The notes under the pieces were generated by a model that made no database searches, was not told where the DNA came from, and saw nothing but the letters and a program-made list of their open reading frames with translations. DNA of 64,000 nucleotides, from assembly GCF_015206815.1 (NCBI RefSeq), contig NZ_JADEXZ010000026.1:1-64000 (forward strand), read 5' to 3'. The position numbers were made by a program, and so were the translations under genes. Source of the stretch: Fortiea sp. LEGE XX443. Its GTDB lineage: Bacteria; Cyanobacteriota; Cyanobacteriia; Cyanobacteriales; Nostocaceae. Shown one piece after another: positions 18,601 to 27,205 of the stretch. The first letter of the stretch is position 1; each line of letters opens with the position of its first letter.

Positions 18601-19205
18601 TCAAAAGCGAAACTATTGGGTGCGCCAATCAGTTGGCTGTAGTCATTGCTGCCTACGGCATTTAACCAGTTATCATTTCCAAAGCCGAGGCGGTTGGCTG
18701 TGGTGGCTGTAAATGAGCCTGGGACATTTAAACTGGCATTTTGTCCAAATATAATGCCTGCCGGGTTGATTAAATATAAGTTGGAATTACCGCCACTGAC
18801 TCTAATTAAGCCGTTGATTAAGGATGCTTCGCCACCTGTGACTCTACCGAGGATATTTTGTATTGATGGTTGCGATAAAAAGTTAGCTGTTTGATTGGCA
18901 TCGAGTCCAAATTTGCTGAAGCTGTGGAAGAGGTTGGCTTGATTACTACTCAAACTACCGCCACTGATATTGATGTTATTACCCTGAGGGTCAACAACTG
19001 TACCTGTACCATCGGCGGGGGTGATGGTTTGTTGGGCTTTGGCTGCTATGGGTATTAGGCATAATAGCAATGCTATGTTGCTTATTGCTAATGTTTTGGC
19101 TGGAGATAAAAATAGTTGAAAAGCTGGCTTCTTTCCTTGAGAAGGGAAAGGAAAGTTGATTTTAGTTTTGCTAAATTTATTATTCAAAAAAAAAATAAAC
19201 AACAT
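15672..19205 (-). CDS. TPS-type secreted protein with C-terminal CHAT protease domain
   Basis: The 1177-residue protein has an N-terminal signal (basic region, then ISNIALLLCLIPIAAKA, ending near residue 57). A filamentous-hemagglutinin TPS secretion domain (about 58-180) follows, with NQTANFLSQPSIQNILGRV, GGEASLINGLIRV and NLYLINPAGIIFGQNA. Next come beta-helix repeats (GGxxxTNNINTSA pattern), a cadherin-like segment (about 600-700) and a CHAT domain with H1020 (HLATHGEF) and C1063 (LSACRTALG). The predicted route is Sec export and passage through a TpsB partner, none of which is encoded in the window. CHAT proteins are caspase-like proteases; the target is unknown. It is the 5'-shorter paralogue of the 19429 gene and lies directly downstream of it. 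Confidence 0.88.
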   Translation of the reverse strand: MLFIFFLNNKFSKTKINFPFPSQGKKPAFQLFLSPAKTLAISNIALLLCLIPIAAKAQQTITPADGTGTVVDPQGNNINISGGSLSSNQANLFHSFSKFGLDANQTANFLSQPSIQNILGRVTGGEASLINGLIRVSGGNSNLYLINPAGIIFGQNASLNVPGSFTATTANRLGFGNDNWLNAVGSNDYSQLIGAPNSFAFDGSVASAIFNQGNLAVPSGSNLSLFAGTVVSTGNLSAPGGNVTIATVPGSSILRLSMPGNPLSLEIQPPNSTSNNLVSNSLPALLTGGGAGNVSGVMVNNGEVQLVGSGLAVNNGDVVSIGNIVAYGAATINATGNITTGNITTADRINGTAGGVTLTAGGNITTNNINTSAFSRFGTATAGAVNLTAGGSIKTNNIDTSAALTLGIATSGGVTLTSGSNITVGSINTTAMSFDARNIRLVAISNLPDQNIPLFAQGGDVNISANGTVRIVGEIFDRGQPTGNSIFTSAFNQPGAVKIQHDGGINNVPFIVGDASLNGTAAAINVSQFRPVGFDPISRILFLDSTNSQISPTSAVNTFPVKPLGGTADGTPSRISIISLNTPPTLSGNSNLLNIQPNQSFTFRFDSLNINLNDLNNDNHNIVFDGILSGSLNFQNGTLVTPGTILNANTILVYTPPQGSFGQIPAFTVRVSDGVSESVSQQININVTPSSVPPIITNNPPDIEPINLPTLEINNFFNPETNNLLTVDLNNFVNLEEDKIATKVTRSEKNKFLLETEVDGAIDKAISKIDTRFTNQFVEYLGIDRPVMKTIQEVRDTLVDIETATGGKPALIYISFIPKTVKGNVLLEQNLTPQDDDILELLMLTGKGVPIRKVVNVTRSQLLAVNKTFTNYVTNPGSGRNHITPSKLLYNWLIAPLNSHLQERQINNLVFITDVGLRSMPIAAIYDGQQYLIENYTVSLMPSFSLTDTKYVDIKKAEVLGMGASQFMNLDPLPSVPSELTTITQKLWFGRAFLNEDFTLKNLTAQRQQKAFGIVHLATHGEFKSGVAGNSYIQLWDSQLQMNQMRQLGWNNPPVELVVLSACRTALGDKEAEFGFAGFAVQSGAKSALASLWSVSDEGTFGLMTQFYEKLKQAPVKVEALRRAQVAMLKGEVRLESGKLRTARGDVPLPEVLVELGDKKLTHPFFWSAFTMIGNPW
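18378..18845. repeat. Patchwork identity tract shared by the two TPS-CHAT genes
   Basis: The DNA for the TPS region aligns with 22834-23301 at a constant offset of 4456 bp. By eye, 18378-18605 equals 22834-23061 and 18703-18845 equals 23159-23301 without visible differences. The segment between (18606-18702) carries many mostly silent substitutions. Alternating identical and diverged tracts indicate gene conversion. Confidence 0.75.
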
Positions 19206-19344
19206 AAATAATTGTAATTAAAATTTGATATAAGCCAATTTATAGTAACTTATATTATACATTAATTACTCCTTATTTTAAATATTTTTAAATATGAAAA
19301 TTATGTATAGCAATTTTATTTGATTTATGAAAATGAAGAAGCTT

Positions 19345-19377
19345 AGATTCCCGACTTCTTCAAGAAGTCGGGAATCT
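19345..19377. repeat. 33-bp perfect palindrome, copy 1 of a dispersed family
   Basis: AGATTCCCGACTTCTT (19345-19360) and its exact complement (19362-19377) flank one central base. Related copies are at 51819-51851 and 59685-59717. Flanking bases (GCTT before, TGTTCA after) are shared with the 59685 copy. It lies between the two TPS-CHAT genes and may end transcription of the upstream one. Confidence 0.85.
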
Positions 19378-19428
19378 TGTTGTTCACAAATGATTCACGA
19401 ATACTACGAATAAACTTTAGTCTAATTT

Positions 19429-22400
19429 CTACCAAGGATTGCCAATCATGGTAAAAGCAGACCAGAAATAGGGATGAGTTAGGTTTTTATCACCAAGTTC
19501 TACTAAAGCTTCTGGTAGAGGTAAATCACCGTGAGAAGTTTTAAGTTTACCGTTTTCTAGGCGTACTTCTCCTTTGAGCATTGCTACTTGCGCCTGTCTG
19601 AGTGCTTCGGCTTTGATGGGGGCTTTTTTCAACTTTTCGTAAAATTCGGTCATCAAACCAAAAGTTCCTTCATCGGAGACATACCATAAACTAGCCAATG
19701 CAGACTTAGCACCTGCTTGGACTGCAAATCCAGCGAAACCTAATTCTGCGTCTTCGTCACCCAAGGCTGTACGACATGCACTCAACACAACTAGTTCTAC
19801 TGGTGGGTTATTCCAACCGAGTTGACGCATCTGATCCATTCTCAGTTGAGTATCCCACAATTGAATGTAGGAGTTACCGGGCGCACCTTTTCTAAATTCG
19901 CCGTGGGTGGCGAGGTGAACAATCCCGTAGGGTGTTTCTTGGCGTTTTCCTTTGAGATTTGCCAAAGTGAAGTCTTTATTTAACAATGATACACCCTGCC
20001 AAATCTTCTGAGTGATGATATTTAATTCTGTGGGGACTGCTGGTAGTGGGTCTTGATTTGTGAATTCAGATGCACCCATTCCTAAAACTTTAGCTTTTTT
20101 AATGTCAGCATATTTAGTATCAGTCAAGCTGAGACTAGGCATTAAACCGACACTATAGCGTTCAACTAGATATTGTTTACCATCATAAAGTGCTGCTACG
20201 GGCATAGATCGCAATCCCGTATCCATGAGAAAAACTAGGTTATTAATTTCTCGTGCTTGCAGTTCAGATTCAAGGGGTGCAATTAGCCAACTGTATAGTT
20301 GTTTAGCAGGATTAATGAAGGTGCGTCGCAGTGCTGGGTCTGTCACTAGACTGCTTAATTGGCGGCTGGTTGTGAGAACTTGCGATCGCGTTATATTAGT
20401 TACTTGACGAATTGGCTCACCTTTAGCTGTCACTACTACCAATTCTAAAAGGTCGTTATCTTGAGCAAGGATAGGTAGTTGAGCCGTTGGTTTGATAGTT
20501 GCAGGTACGAAAGAAACGTAAATTAGAGCCGGTTTAGCACCTGTGGCTTCTTCAATGTTGTTCAGAATTTCACGCGCTTCGGCAATACCCTTAATGAGGG
20601 GTTTGCCTTCTCCCAAGTAATTGCTAATCTTACCAGTAAACTTGTCTTCAGGAACGGGATCTCCTTGAATAGTATCTCTGTCATCTGGTAGTTCTTTGGG
20701 AAACACGGGGTCTTCAATGATTTCACCAGGATCAACCTCATTGGTAACGATGTTGATGTTAACATTTACCTGTTGCGGTGCTGACTGCGAAACAACATCA
20801 CTGGAACTAACAGTGAAAGCTGGAATTTGACCACTAGCTCCTGATTGTGGTGTATATACTAAAACTGTATCGGCATTTAGTAAACTTCCTGGGGTGACTG
20901 GCGTACCGTCTTGGAATGTCAAAGTCCCGGATGAAATTGCATTAAAAATGAAAGTGATAACGTCATTATTAACATCACTTGCAGTAGGATTCAAAGACCC
21001 AAACGTGAAGGTTATGGATTGATCTTGGCTAGTTGAAAGAAGTGAATTTGTAAGGGTTAAAGTGGGTGGAGTATTAATAGAATTAATCGTAATTCCGGCA
21101 GGAGTACCAGAGGCAGTACCGCCATTTGGTAGGACAGGAAAAGAGTTAGTAGGCGTGATAGATGTGGTGCCAGTATTAATTGCTCCTAATGTACCATTGG
21201 TACTAGCGTTCCCAACAACGAAATCTGCGTTATTCGGCCCACCATCATGTTGTATTGTGACTGTACCTGATTGAGTATCTCCTCCGGTAAAGATTGTATT
21301 GTTGGTAATTAGCTGTCCACCATCGCCAATATCTACGCTGATTAATCCTGTCCCTCTAACCACACCATTTGCCAAAACACTAACATTACCACCTTGAGCT
21401 ACCAATATTTCACCGTCTATGCTGTTAGCATCAGCTTGAGTGTTAATAGTACTAAAGGTAATATCACTACCAAATACAGTACTAGTAGCGTTGAGTGTAA
21501 CTGCACCTGCTATTGCGTTCTCTCCAAAAGTTGTGGCTGATGTGTCGATAGTACCTGTGGTAATGCTGCCTCCTGATGTTAAATTAACTGCGCCAGACGT
21601 TCCAGTACTAGAACTATCAATATTATTTGTAGTGATACTACCTCCAGCATTTAACTGTACTTGACCGCTAGATCCGAAGTCACTAAAGGTATTGATATTA
21701 TTTGCAGTTATGCTACCTCCAGCATTTAATTGCACTGGAGCGGCATCACCGCTACTATCACCAAAAACTGATGCGTTGATACTATTAGCGCTGATGTTGC
21801 CTCCTGCTATTATTTGGACTTGTCCACTGTCGCCAGAACTATTAACAATGGAAGTATTAATACTATTCGTACTGACGTTACCTCCTGCTGTTAATTGGAC
21901 TTGTCCACTGTTACCAGAAAAATCATTAGAAGTCTCAATATTTTGAGTAATAATATCACCTGTGGCGCTGATAATTACAGGCCCATTACTTGCTACTGGA
22001 GCGCCATATTGACCAGTTAAGGGAATTATAGATATATTGCCTGTAATGACATTTGCAGGTGAAGATGGGCCTCCTGTTTGACTGAAAGTTATTGGTAGAG
22101 GGTCACTAGGAATGCCTATTTCTTGCAAGCTAGTCACGCCTGCCCTTAAAATTAAAGATGCTCCATCAGCTAATGTTTGCTGATCTGGCGTACAAGTATT
22201 CAGGCTACAAAAATTCTCTAGTGTGATATCTCTATTGTTAATTGTGATATTGCCAGTGGTGATACTACCAAGAGATTCTACTTTTAAGGATGGCCCTGTG
22301 TAATCACCAAAAGTGACATCTTGAGTAGAACTAATAATTGGGTCAACTAAACTTCTAAAATCACCAGCTTGTCCTTGAGAATTGAGAATTGAAAAGTTAC

Positions 22401-24375
22401 CACCACTACTAAAGTGAGCATCTAAAGAAATATTCCCATCACTAATTAAAGTTAAATCACCGCCACTTACAAATGGTGTTTTATTTAAATGATTAATAGC
22501 AAAAATATCAATACCTTGATTACCTCGAATGGTGAGGTTATTACCTGCAACAGCAGAGAAATCTTTAGCGACGCTATCACGAACTGTGACTGTATTGTTG
22601 GCAAGTAAATTTAAATTACCAGTGGCAGAAAGTTGACTTTCTGGTAATATCAAGTTGTTATTAGCGGCGAGGGTAACGTTTTTAGCTGTGGTGTTAGTCA
22701 CTACAACATCACCATTGTTAACAGCCAAGCCAGAACCAACTAACTGCACCTCACCATTGTTATTCACCACCACACCAGAAACATTCCCTGCACCACCACC
22801 AGTCAACAACGCTGGTAAAGAATTCGATCCCAAATTATTACTAGTAGAATTAGGCGGTTGAATTTCCAAACTCAAAGGATTCCCCGGCATACTTAAACGC
22901 AGTATGCTACTACCAGGCACAGTAGCAATCGTCACGTTACCACCAGGTGCAGACAAATTCCCTGTACTGACAACTGTACCGGCAAATAAACTCAAATTAC
23001 TCCCAGATGGCACAGCCAAATTACCTTGATTGAATATGGCACTGGCTACACTCCCATCAAAGGCAAAACTACTGGGTGTGCCAATAAGTTGACTGTAGTC
23101 GTTTGTCCCAACGGCATTTAACCAGTTATCATTGCCAAAACCCAGACGATTAGCCGTAGTGGCTGTAAATGAGCCTGGGACATTTAAACTGGCATTTTGT
23201 CCAAATATAATGCCTGCCGGGTTGATTAAATATAAGTTGGAATTACCGCCACTGACTCTAATTAAGCCGTTGATTAAGGATGCTTCGCCACCTGTGACTC
23301 TGCCTAAGATGTTTTGTATTGATGGTTGCGATAAGAAGTTGGCTGTTTGATTTGCATCGAGTCCAAATTTGCTGAAGCTGTGGAAGAGGTTGGCTTGATC
23401 ACTACTCAAACTACCGCCACTGATATTGATGTTGTTACCTTGAGTGTTGATAACTGTTGTACTATCGCTGGCAGGGGTGATGGTTTGTTGAGCTTTGGCT
23501 ACTATGGGTATTAGGCATAACAGCAATGCTATGTTGCTGGCGGCTAATGTTTTGACGCGGGATATTAGATTGCTACATCTAGATTTCGGAAAAGTTTGTT
23601 TCTTGGCTCTGGAAATAGCAGGGAAATTTATTTTGCTGCCAGGAATCAGGGCTTTATTTTGTAAAGTTTGTTTGCTCTGCTGTCTGCGTCGTTGTGCCTT
23701 GATAATTGCTAACTGCGATTTCTGAATTTGCTCTTGTCGTCGTTGCCGCGATATTGTTTCTGGATGGGTGCGATAGTGGTATAGCGGCTTGTATACATGC
23801 TCTACTTCTGCGACTTCTGAAAGCCGCAGACATAAATCGTAATCTTCTGCGGTTACAAGTGACTCATCAATACCACCTGCTAATTCAAACACTTGTCGGC
23901 GAATTAGCCGAAACTGAAATGTCATGAACCTATTTAACAGTTCTTCTCGGCTGTAGGGTACAAGACAGCGGTAGCCGTAGCTGAGGATTGTACCGTTCTC
24001 GTCAATATCTAAATAGTCGGTGTAAACCCAACCAATATTGGGTTTAGCATCCAATACTGCTGCTGTTTCTGCTAGTGCTGTTGATGCCAGCAAATCATCA
24101 CTATCTACCCAACCGATATATTTACCACGAGTTTGAGCGATCGCCGCTTTTAAAACTCTCGCTTGTCCTATATTATCTTGACCTGCTATTACCCGCACGC
24201 GGCGATCGCGCTGTTCATACTCACGGGCAATTTCTAGGGAATTATCTGTGGAACCATCATCCCAAATCAGCAGTTCAAAGTCTTGCCGCGTTTGAGACAA
24301 AACACTTTCTATGGCAGATTTGAGGTAATTTTCTCGATTGTAAACTGTGATGATTAATGAAATTACTGGCAGCAT
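19429..24375 (-). CDS. Glycosyltransferase 2 fused to TPS-CHAT protein
   Basis: The 1648-residue protein begins with a complete family-2 glycosyltransferase (about 1-215): LPVISLIITVYNRENYLKSA, WDDGSTDNSLEIA, the DxD-type GWVDSDDLLAS (88-98) and TAEDYDLCLRLSE (176-187). A basic linker follows, then a hydrophobic segment (277-295, NIALLLCLIPIVAKA) matching the signal peptide of the 1177-residue paralogue. After it come the TPS domain (about 296-420), beta-helix repeats, a cadherin-like segment and a CHAT domain with H1491 and C1534. No ATG, GTG or TTG codon lies in frame between the GT2 core and that hydrophobic segment, so no independent secreted form is apparent. Either this is a true fusion with an internal signal-anchor or a recent loss of the GT2 stop codon. 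Confidence 0.85.
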   Translation of the reverse strand: MLPVISLIITVYNRENYLKSAIESVLSQTRQDFELLIWDDGSTDNSLEIAREYEQRDRRVRVIAGQDNIGQARVLKAAIAQTRGKYIGWVDSDDLLASTALAETAAVLDAKPNIGWVYTDYLDIDENGTILSYGYRCLVPYSREELLNRFMTFQFRLIRRQVFELAGGIDESLVTAEDYDLCLRLSEVAEVEHVYKPLYHYRTHPETISRQRRQEQIQKSQLAIIKAQRRRQQSKQTLQNKALIPGSKINFPAISRAKKQTFPKSRCSNLISRVKTLAASNIALLLCLIPIVAKAQQTITPASDSTTVINTQGNNINISGGSLSSDQANLFHSFSKFGLDANQTANFLSQPSIQNILGRVTGGEASLINGLIRVSGGNSNLYLINPAGIIFGQNASLNVPGSFTATTANRLGFGNDNWLNAVGTNDYSQLIGTPSSFAFDGSVASAIFNQGNLAVPSGSNLSLFAGTVVSTGNLSAPGGNVTIATVPGSSILRLSMPGNPLSLEIQPPNSTSNNLGSNSLPALLTGGGAGNVSGVVVNNNGEVQLVGSGLAVNNGDVVVTNTTAKNVTLAANNNLILPESQLSATGNLNLLANNTVTVRDSVAKDFSAVAGNNLTIRGNQGIDIFAINHLNKTPFVSGGDLTLISDGNISLDAHFSSGGNFSILNSQGQAGDFRSLVDPIISSTQDVTFGDYTGPSLKVESLGSITTGNITINNRDITLENFCSLNTCTPDQQTLADGASLILRAGVTSLQEIGIPSDPLPITFSQTGGPSSPANVITGNISIIPLTGQYGAPVASNGPVIISATGDIITQNIETSNDFSGNSGQVQLTAGGNVSTNSINTSIVNSSGDSGQVQIIAGGNISANSINASVFGDSSGDAAPVQLNAGGSITANNINTFSDFGSSGQVQLNAGGSITTNNIDSSSTGTSGAVNLTSGGSITTGTIDTSATTFGENAIAGAVTLNATSTVFGSDITFSTINTQADANSIDGEILVAQGGNVSVLANGVVRGTGLISVDIGDGGQLITNNTIFTGGDTQSGTVTIQHDGGPNNADFVVGNASTNGTLGAINTGTTSITPTNSFPVLPNGGTASGTPAGITINSINTPPTLTLTNSLLSTSQDQSITFTFGSLNPTASDVNNDVITFIFNAISSGTLTFQDGTPVTPGSLLNADTVLVYTPQSGASGQIPAFTVSSSDVVSQSAPQQVNVNINIVTNEVDPGEIIEDPVFPKELPDDRDTIQGDPVPEDKFTGKISNYLGEGKPLIKGIAEAREILNNIEEATGAKPALIYVSFVPATIKPTAQLPILAQDNDLLELVVVTAKGEPIRQVTNITRSQVLTTSRQLSSLVTDPALRRTFINPAKQLYSWLIAPLESELQAREINNLVFLMDTGLRSMPVAALYDGKQYLVERYSVGLMPSLSLTDTKYADIKKAKVLGMGASEFTNQDPLPAVPTELNIITQKIWQGVSLLNKDFTLANLKGKRQETPYGIVHLATHGEFRKGAPGNSYIQLWDTQLRMDQMRQLGWNNPPVELVVLSACRTALGDEDAELGFAGFAVQAGAKSALASLWYVSDEGTFGLMTEFYEKLKKAPIKAEALRQAQVAMLKGEVRLENGKLKTSHGDLPLPEALVELGDKNLTHPYFWSAFTMIGNPW

Positions 24376-24462
24376 AAAAATTAGATTTTTTTAAAATTTA
24401 AGGGATTCTAAAGCTTTAGTTATCCTTGTATCAATAGACTATACATTAAGTCATGAGATTTT

Positions 24463-24555
24463 ATGCACGATCAAAGTTTAGATTTTTTTGGCTTACCGGA
24501 AGTAACTACGACGGTGACTCAAAAAGTTAATTTTTGCGAATGTTTGCAAAAATAA
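24463..24555 (+). CDS. Possible 30-residue ORF in the gap before the TPR gene
   Basis: ATG at 24463 to TAA at 24553-24555 encodes MHDQSLDFFGLPEVTTTVTQ and ten more residues. There is no convincing ribosome binding site and no family is recognised. It is the only notable open frame in the 269-bp gap 24376-24644. It may be a remnant or chance. Confidence 0.2.
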   Translation: MHDQSLDFFGLPEVTTTVTQKVNFCECLQK

Positions 24556-24644
24556 GTAATTTTAGATGATTTTGCTAAAGTTGACGAGTGCTGAACTTAT
24601 AGTTGTATTTAACATTAAATATTCTTGACAAAATTTAAAAAAAT

Positions 24645-26432
24645 ATGAGATATTTTCATACCAAAGCCAAGCCGAAACTAAAGTTAGCTGTTAATAGCTG
24701 GTTAAAAATAGTCATCTTCAATAAACAAGTCAAATCAAGCATGATTGTCTGGGGACTAACAGCAGTTTTTTTATTAGCAAATTCGTTAGTCCCGAAAACT
24801 TTATTTGCTCAAGAAAAGTTAGAAATTAAAGATTTTGACTACTGGGTAAATTTCTGTAAACTGTTGGGAGAAGAAAAGAAATATGAAGAAGCGATCGCCG
24901 CTTGTAATCAAGGAATCGCCATCAAGCCAGAAGACCCAGAAATTTGGGTAACACGCACAGATGTTTTACTCAACCAAGCAAAGTATAGTGAAGCTTTGGT
25001 GTCAGCCGATCGCACCTTACGTCTCCAGCCACAATATTCTTTAGCTTTAGCTCAAAGATGTCAAGCATTATTAAGTTTGGGCAAATATGCCGGAGCGATC
25101 GCGGCTTGTGATTTAGCCCTGCGTTCTGATGGCAACTGGGGCAATGCGATGGCAGTAGTGGCGTGGTACAATCGCGGTTTAGCACAAAGCAAATTAGGAC
25201 AATTAGAAGAAGCGATCGCCTCATTTAATCGCGCCTTAGCAATTGATCCTGAGAATTCTTTAGCATTAGTCGGTAATTGTCAAGCATTAGCCAATTTAAG
25301 CAGATTCAGCGGAGCGATCGCCGCCTGCGACTCAGCAATTAAAACTAATAATAATTGGGGTGATGCGACACCAGCGGCCGCTTGGTACACTAAAGGCTTG
25401 GCACAGAAAAAAAATGGCCAACTAGAAGAAGCGATCGCCTCATTTGATCAAGCAGTGGCGATGAATCCCAAAGATGCAGATATTTGGCTAGAACATGGTA
25501 GATTGTTAGCTGAAATTGGTAAACCAGAACAATCTGCTGTTTCCTATGAATTTGCCCTCAAACTGAGTCCTAATTATGCTTTGGCTTTAGCAAGTCAAAG
25601 TGCCAGCTTGAACAAATTGGGTAAATTTAAAGAAGCACAAACAGCCGCAGAACAAGCACTACAAGGCGATAATCGTTGGGGTGATGCAAGTCCAGCCTTG
25701 GCTTGGGAAGAGAGAGGAATTGCCTTAGCTGGATTAGGAAACTACGAAGAAGGATTAGCCTCAATAGAAAGAGCGATCGCACTTAACCCTAACTATGCCG
25801 AAGCTTGGAATAATCGTGCAGCTACTCAGTGGTATTTAGGCAGATATTCTGATGCAATTACAAGTAGCGATCGCGCCACCCAAATTAATCCTAAATATGC
25901 TCAAGCTTGGTTTAATAAAGGTAGAATTTTGAAAACATTAGAACGTTATTCTGAAGCACTTGCAGCTTATAATAAATCATTAGAAAATATTGGCAAATTT
26001 ACCGATAAATCACTATTAGCAAATATTTGGGCTAACCGTAGTGTTGTACTTTGGCATTTATCGAGAAATCAAGAAGCCTTAGTTTCTGTGGATAGAGCGA
26101 TCGCTATCAATCCCAATTTATCGCAAGGATGGTATAACCGAGGCGTAGTGCTATTTAATTTAGCCAGATATGATGAAGCTATTAAGGCTTACAACCAAGC
26201 TAGTAATCTTGCTCCTACTGATGCCAATATTTTAGCTGGTAAAGGAGTTGCTTTATTGAGATTGGGTAAGTTACAAGAAGCAGTAGCTACTTTTGCCAAT
26301 ACTTTACAAATTGATCCCAAAAACTCATTAGCACTAGCTAATCAAACTATTGCTCAACAACGGCTACAAGCACAACAAGAACAACAAAAACCTAAGTTAC
26401 CAGCAGTACCAGATAGCAGTCAAATGCGTTAA
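24645..26432 (+). CDS. Large TPR protein with N-terminal membrane anchor/signal
   Basis: The 595-residue protein starts with a basic stretch and a hydrophobic segment (about 31-55: SSMIVWGLTAVFLLANSLV), ending in a possible signal cleavage site near LFAQEK. About twelve 34-residue TPR motifs follow (repeated A-W-Y-N-R-G, A-I-A-S-F-D/N-R-A-L-A-I-D-P). Several blocks of three repeats recur with the pattern NWGDA/NWGNA...AxAWYxxGLAQxxLGQLEEAIASF, which indicates internal duplication. It probably acts in the periplasm or membrane as a protein-binding scaffold. It is divergent from the GT2-TPS-CHAT gene; TPR and CHAT proteins often work together, so a functional link is possible but unproven. The end overlaps the DUF302 gene by 4 bp (convergent). 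Confidence 0.88.
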   Translation: MRYFHTKAKPKLKLAVNSWLKIVIFNKQVKSSMIVWGLTAVFLLANSLVPKTLFAQEKLEIKDFDYWVNFCKLLGEEKKYEEAIAACNQGIAIKPEDPEIWVTRTDVLLNQAKYSEALVSADRTLRLQPQYSLALAQRCQALLSLGKYAGAIAACDLALRSDGNWGNAMAVVAWYNRGLAQSKLGQLEEAIASFNRALAIDPENSLALVGNCQALANLSRFSGAIAACDSAIKTNNNWGDATPAAAWYTKGLAQKKNGQLEEAIASFDQAVAMNPKDADIWLEHGRLLAEIGKPEQSAVSYEFALKLSPNYALALASQSASLNKLGKFKEAQTAAEQALQGDNRWGDASPALAWEERGIALAGLGNYEEGLASIERAIALNPNYAEAWNNRAATQWYLGRYSDAITSSDRATQINPKYAQAWFNKGRILKTLERYSEALAAYNKSLENIGKFTDKSLLANIWANRSVVLWHLSRNQEALVSVDRAIAINPNLSQGWYNRGVVLFNLARYDEAIKAYNQASNLAPTDANILAGKGVALLRLGKLQEAVATFANTLQIDPKNSLALANQTIAQQRLQAQQEQQKPKLPAVPDSSQMR

Positions 26433-26914
26433 GGCTGAGTAGCAGCTTTTGCTAAAGAATTTAGAGCTTGGCTGGTTTTTTCAAGTACTTGATCACAGCC
26501 TTTCAATCTGTGACGGGTTTTCAGATAGTTAGGAGAGTTATAGCCAACCCAAACTTGCCCAGCTTCATCCTCCCAGACTAGGGCTTTCATCGGCAAGTCA
26601 ATCGCCACACTTTGTCCACACTGCATCAACGGTGTTCCAGAGCGAGGATTACCAAATATTAACAAGCGAGTAGGCCGGAGTTTTAGCCCAACAGATTTTG
26701 CGCCAGCAGTATGATCAACTTGGGCAAATAAATTTAAATTGCGCTTCTTGAGCAAGCCTTCTAGTCGTTTGGTTGTTTGTTCAACACTAAAAGCACTTTT
26801 CATGCTCACCAAACCTGTAGGTTCAGCACTACTAGGGGTAGGCAAAAAACTTAGGAAAACTGTCAGCAATCCAATGAACAGAAATGTTAGTACTTTCATG
26901 AATAATTTTCTCAT
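26429..26914 (-). CDS. DUF302 domain protein with signal peptide
   Basis: The 161-residue product has a signal peptide (about 1-30: KVLTFLFIGLLTVFLSFLPTPSSA). A DUF302 domain follows (about 38-150) with VEQTTKRLEGLLKKRNLNLFAQVDH, then LLIFGNPRSGTPLMQ, AIDLPMKALVWED and VWVGYNSPNYL. This is the common bacterial DUF302 fold, related to TT1751-like proteins, whose biochemical role is unknown. The signal places it in the periplasm. It converges on the TPR gene with a 4-bp overlap of the coding ends. Confidence 0.9.
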   Translation of the reverse strand: MRKLFMKVLTFLFIGLLTVFLSFLPTPSSAEPTGLVSMKSAFSVEQTTKRLEGLLKKRNLNLFAQVDHTAGAKSVGLKLRPTRLLIFGNPRSGTPLMQCGQSVAIDLPMKALVWEDEAGQVWVGYNSPNYLKTRHRLKGCDQVLEKTSQALNSLAKAATQP

Positions 26915-27205
26915 AAAAATTTACCAAGCAACGCTTTACTTTATTTAATAAACCTGACAGTCTAATAAGTATCTAAGAGCTTGAAATTCCAGCATAGTGA
27001 GAAGTTATTGATATGTATTAGCCAAAACTTGTATTGCCTTCATTAAAATCGTGTAACGGATGCACTGATTTTACCTCGACCTGACAATAAATATTCCAAG
27101 CCATTGGGCATAAAAAGTTGGTTTTTGTAGTCTCAATCAATTGTAAGAAGTATGGTTTTGATGTAGTGTGTTTGAGATATTGTTCAACTATGTATGGGTC
27201 TTAAG

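Noticed and set aside
17869-23350. Several plus-strand frames of 60-120 residues inside the TPS-CHAT genes
   Set aside because: They are antisense shadows of highly repetitive coding sequence (Val/Pro/Leu-rich translations of Asn/Thr/Gly repeats).
15672-24375. A TpsB (FhaC/ShlB) transporter partner for the TPS proteins
   Set aside because: No POTRA/beta-barrel coding sequence is present in the window on either strand.
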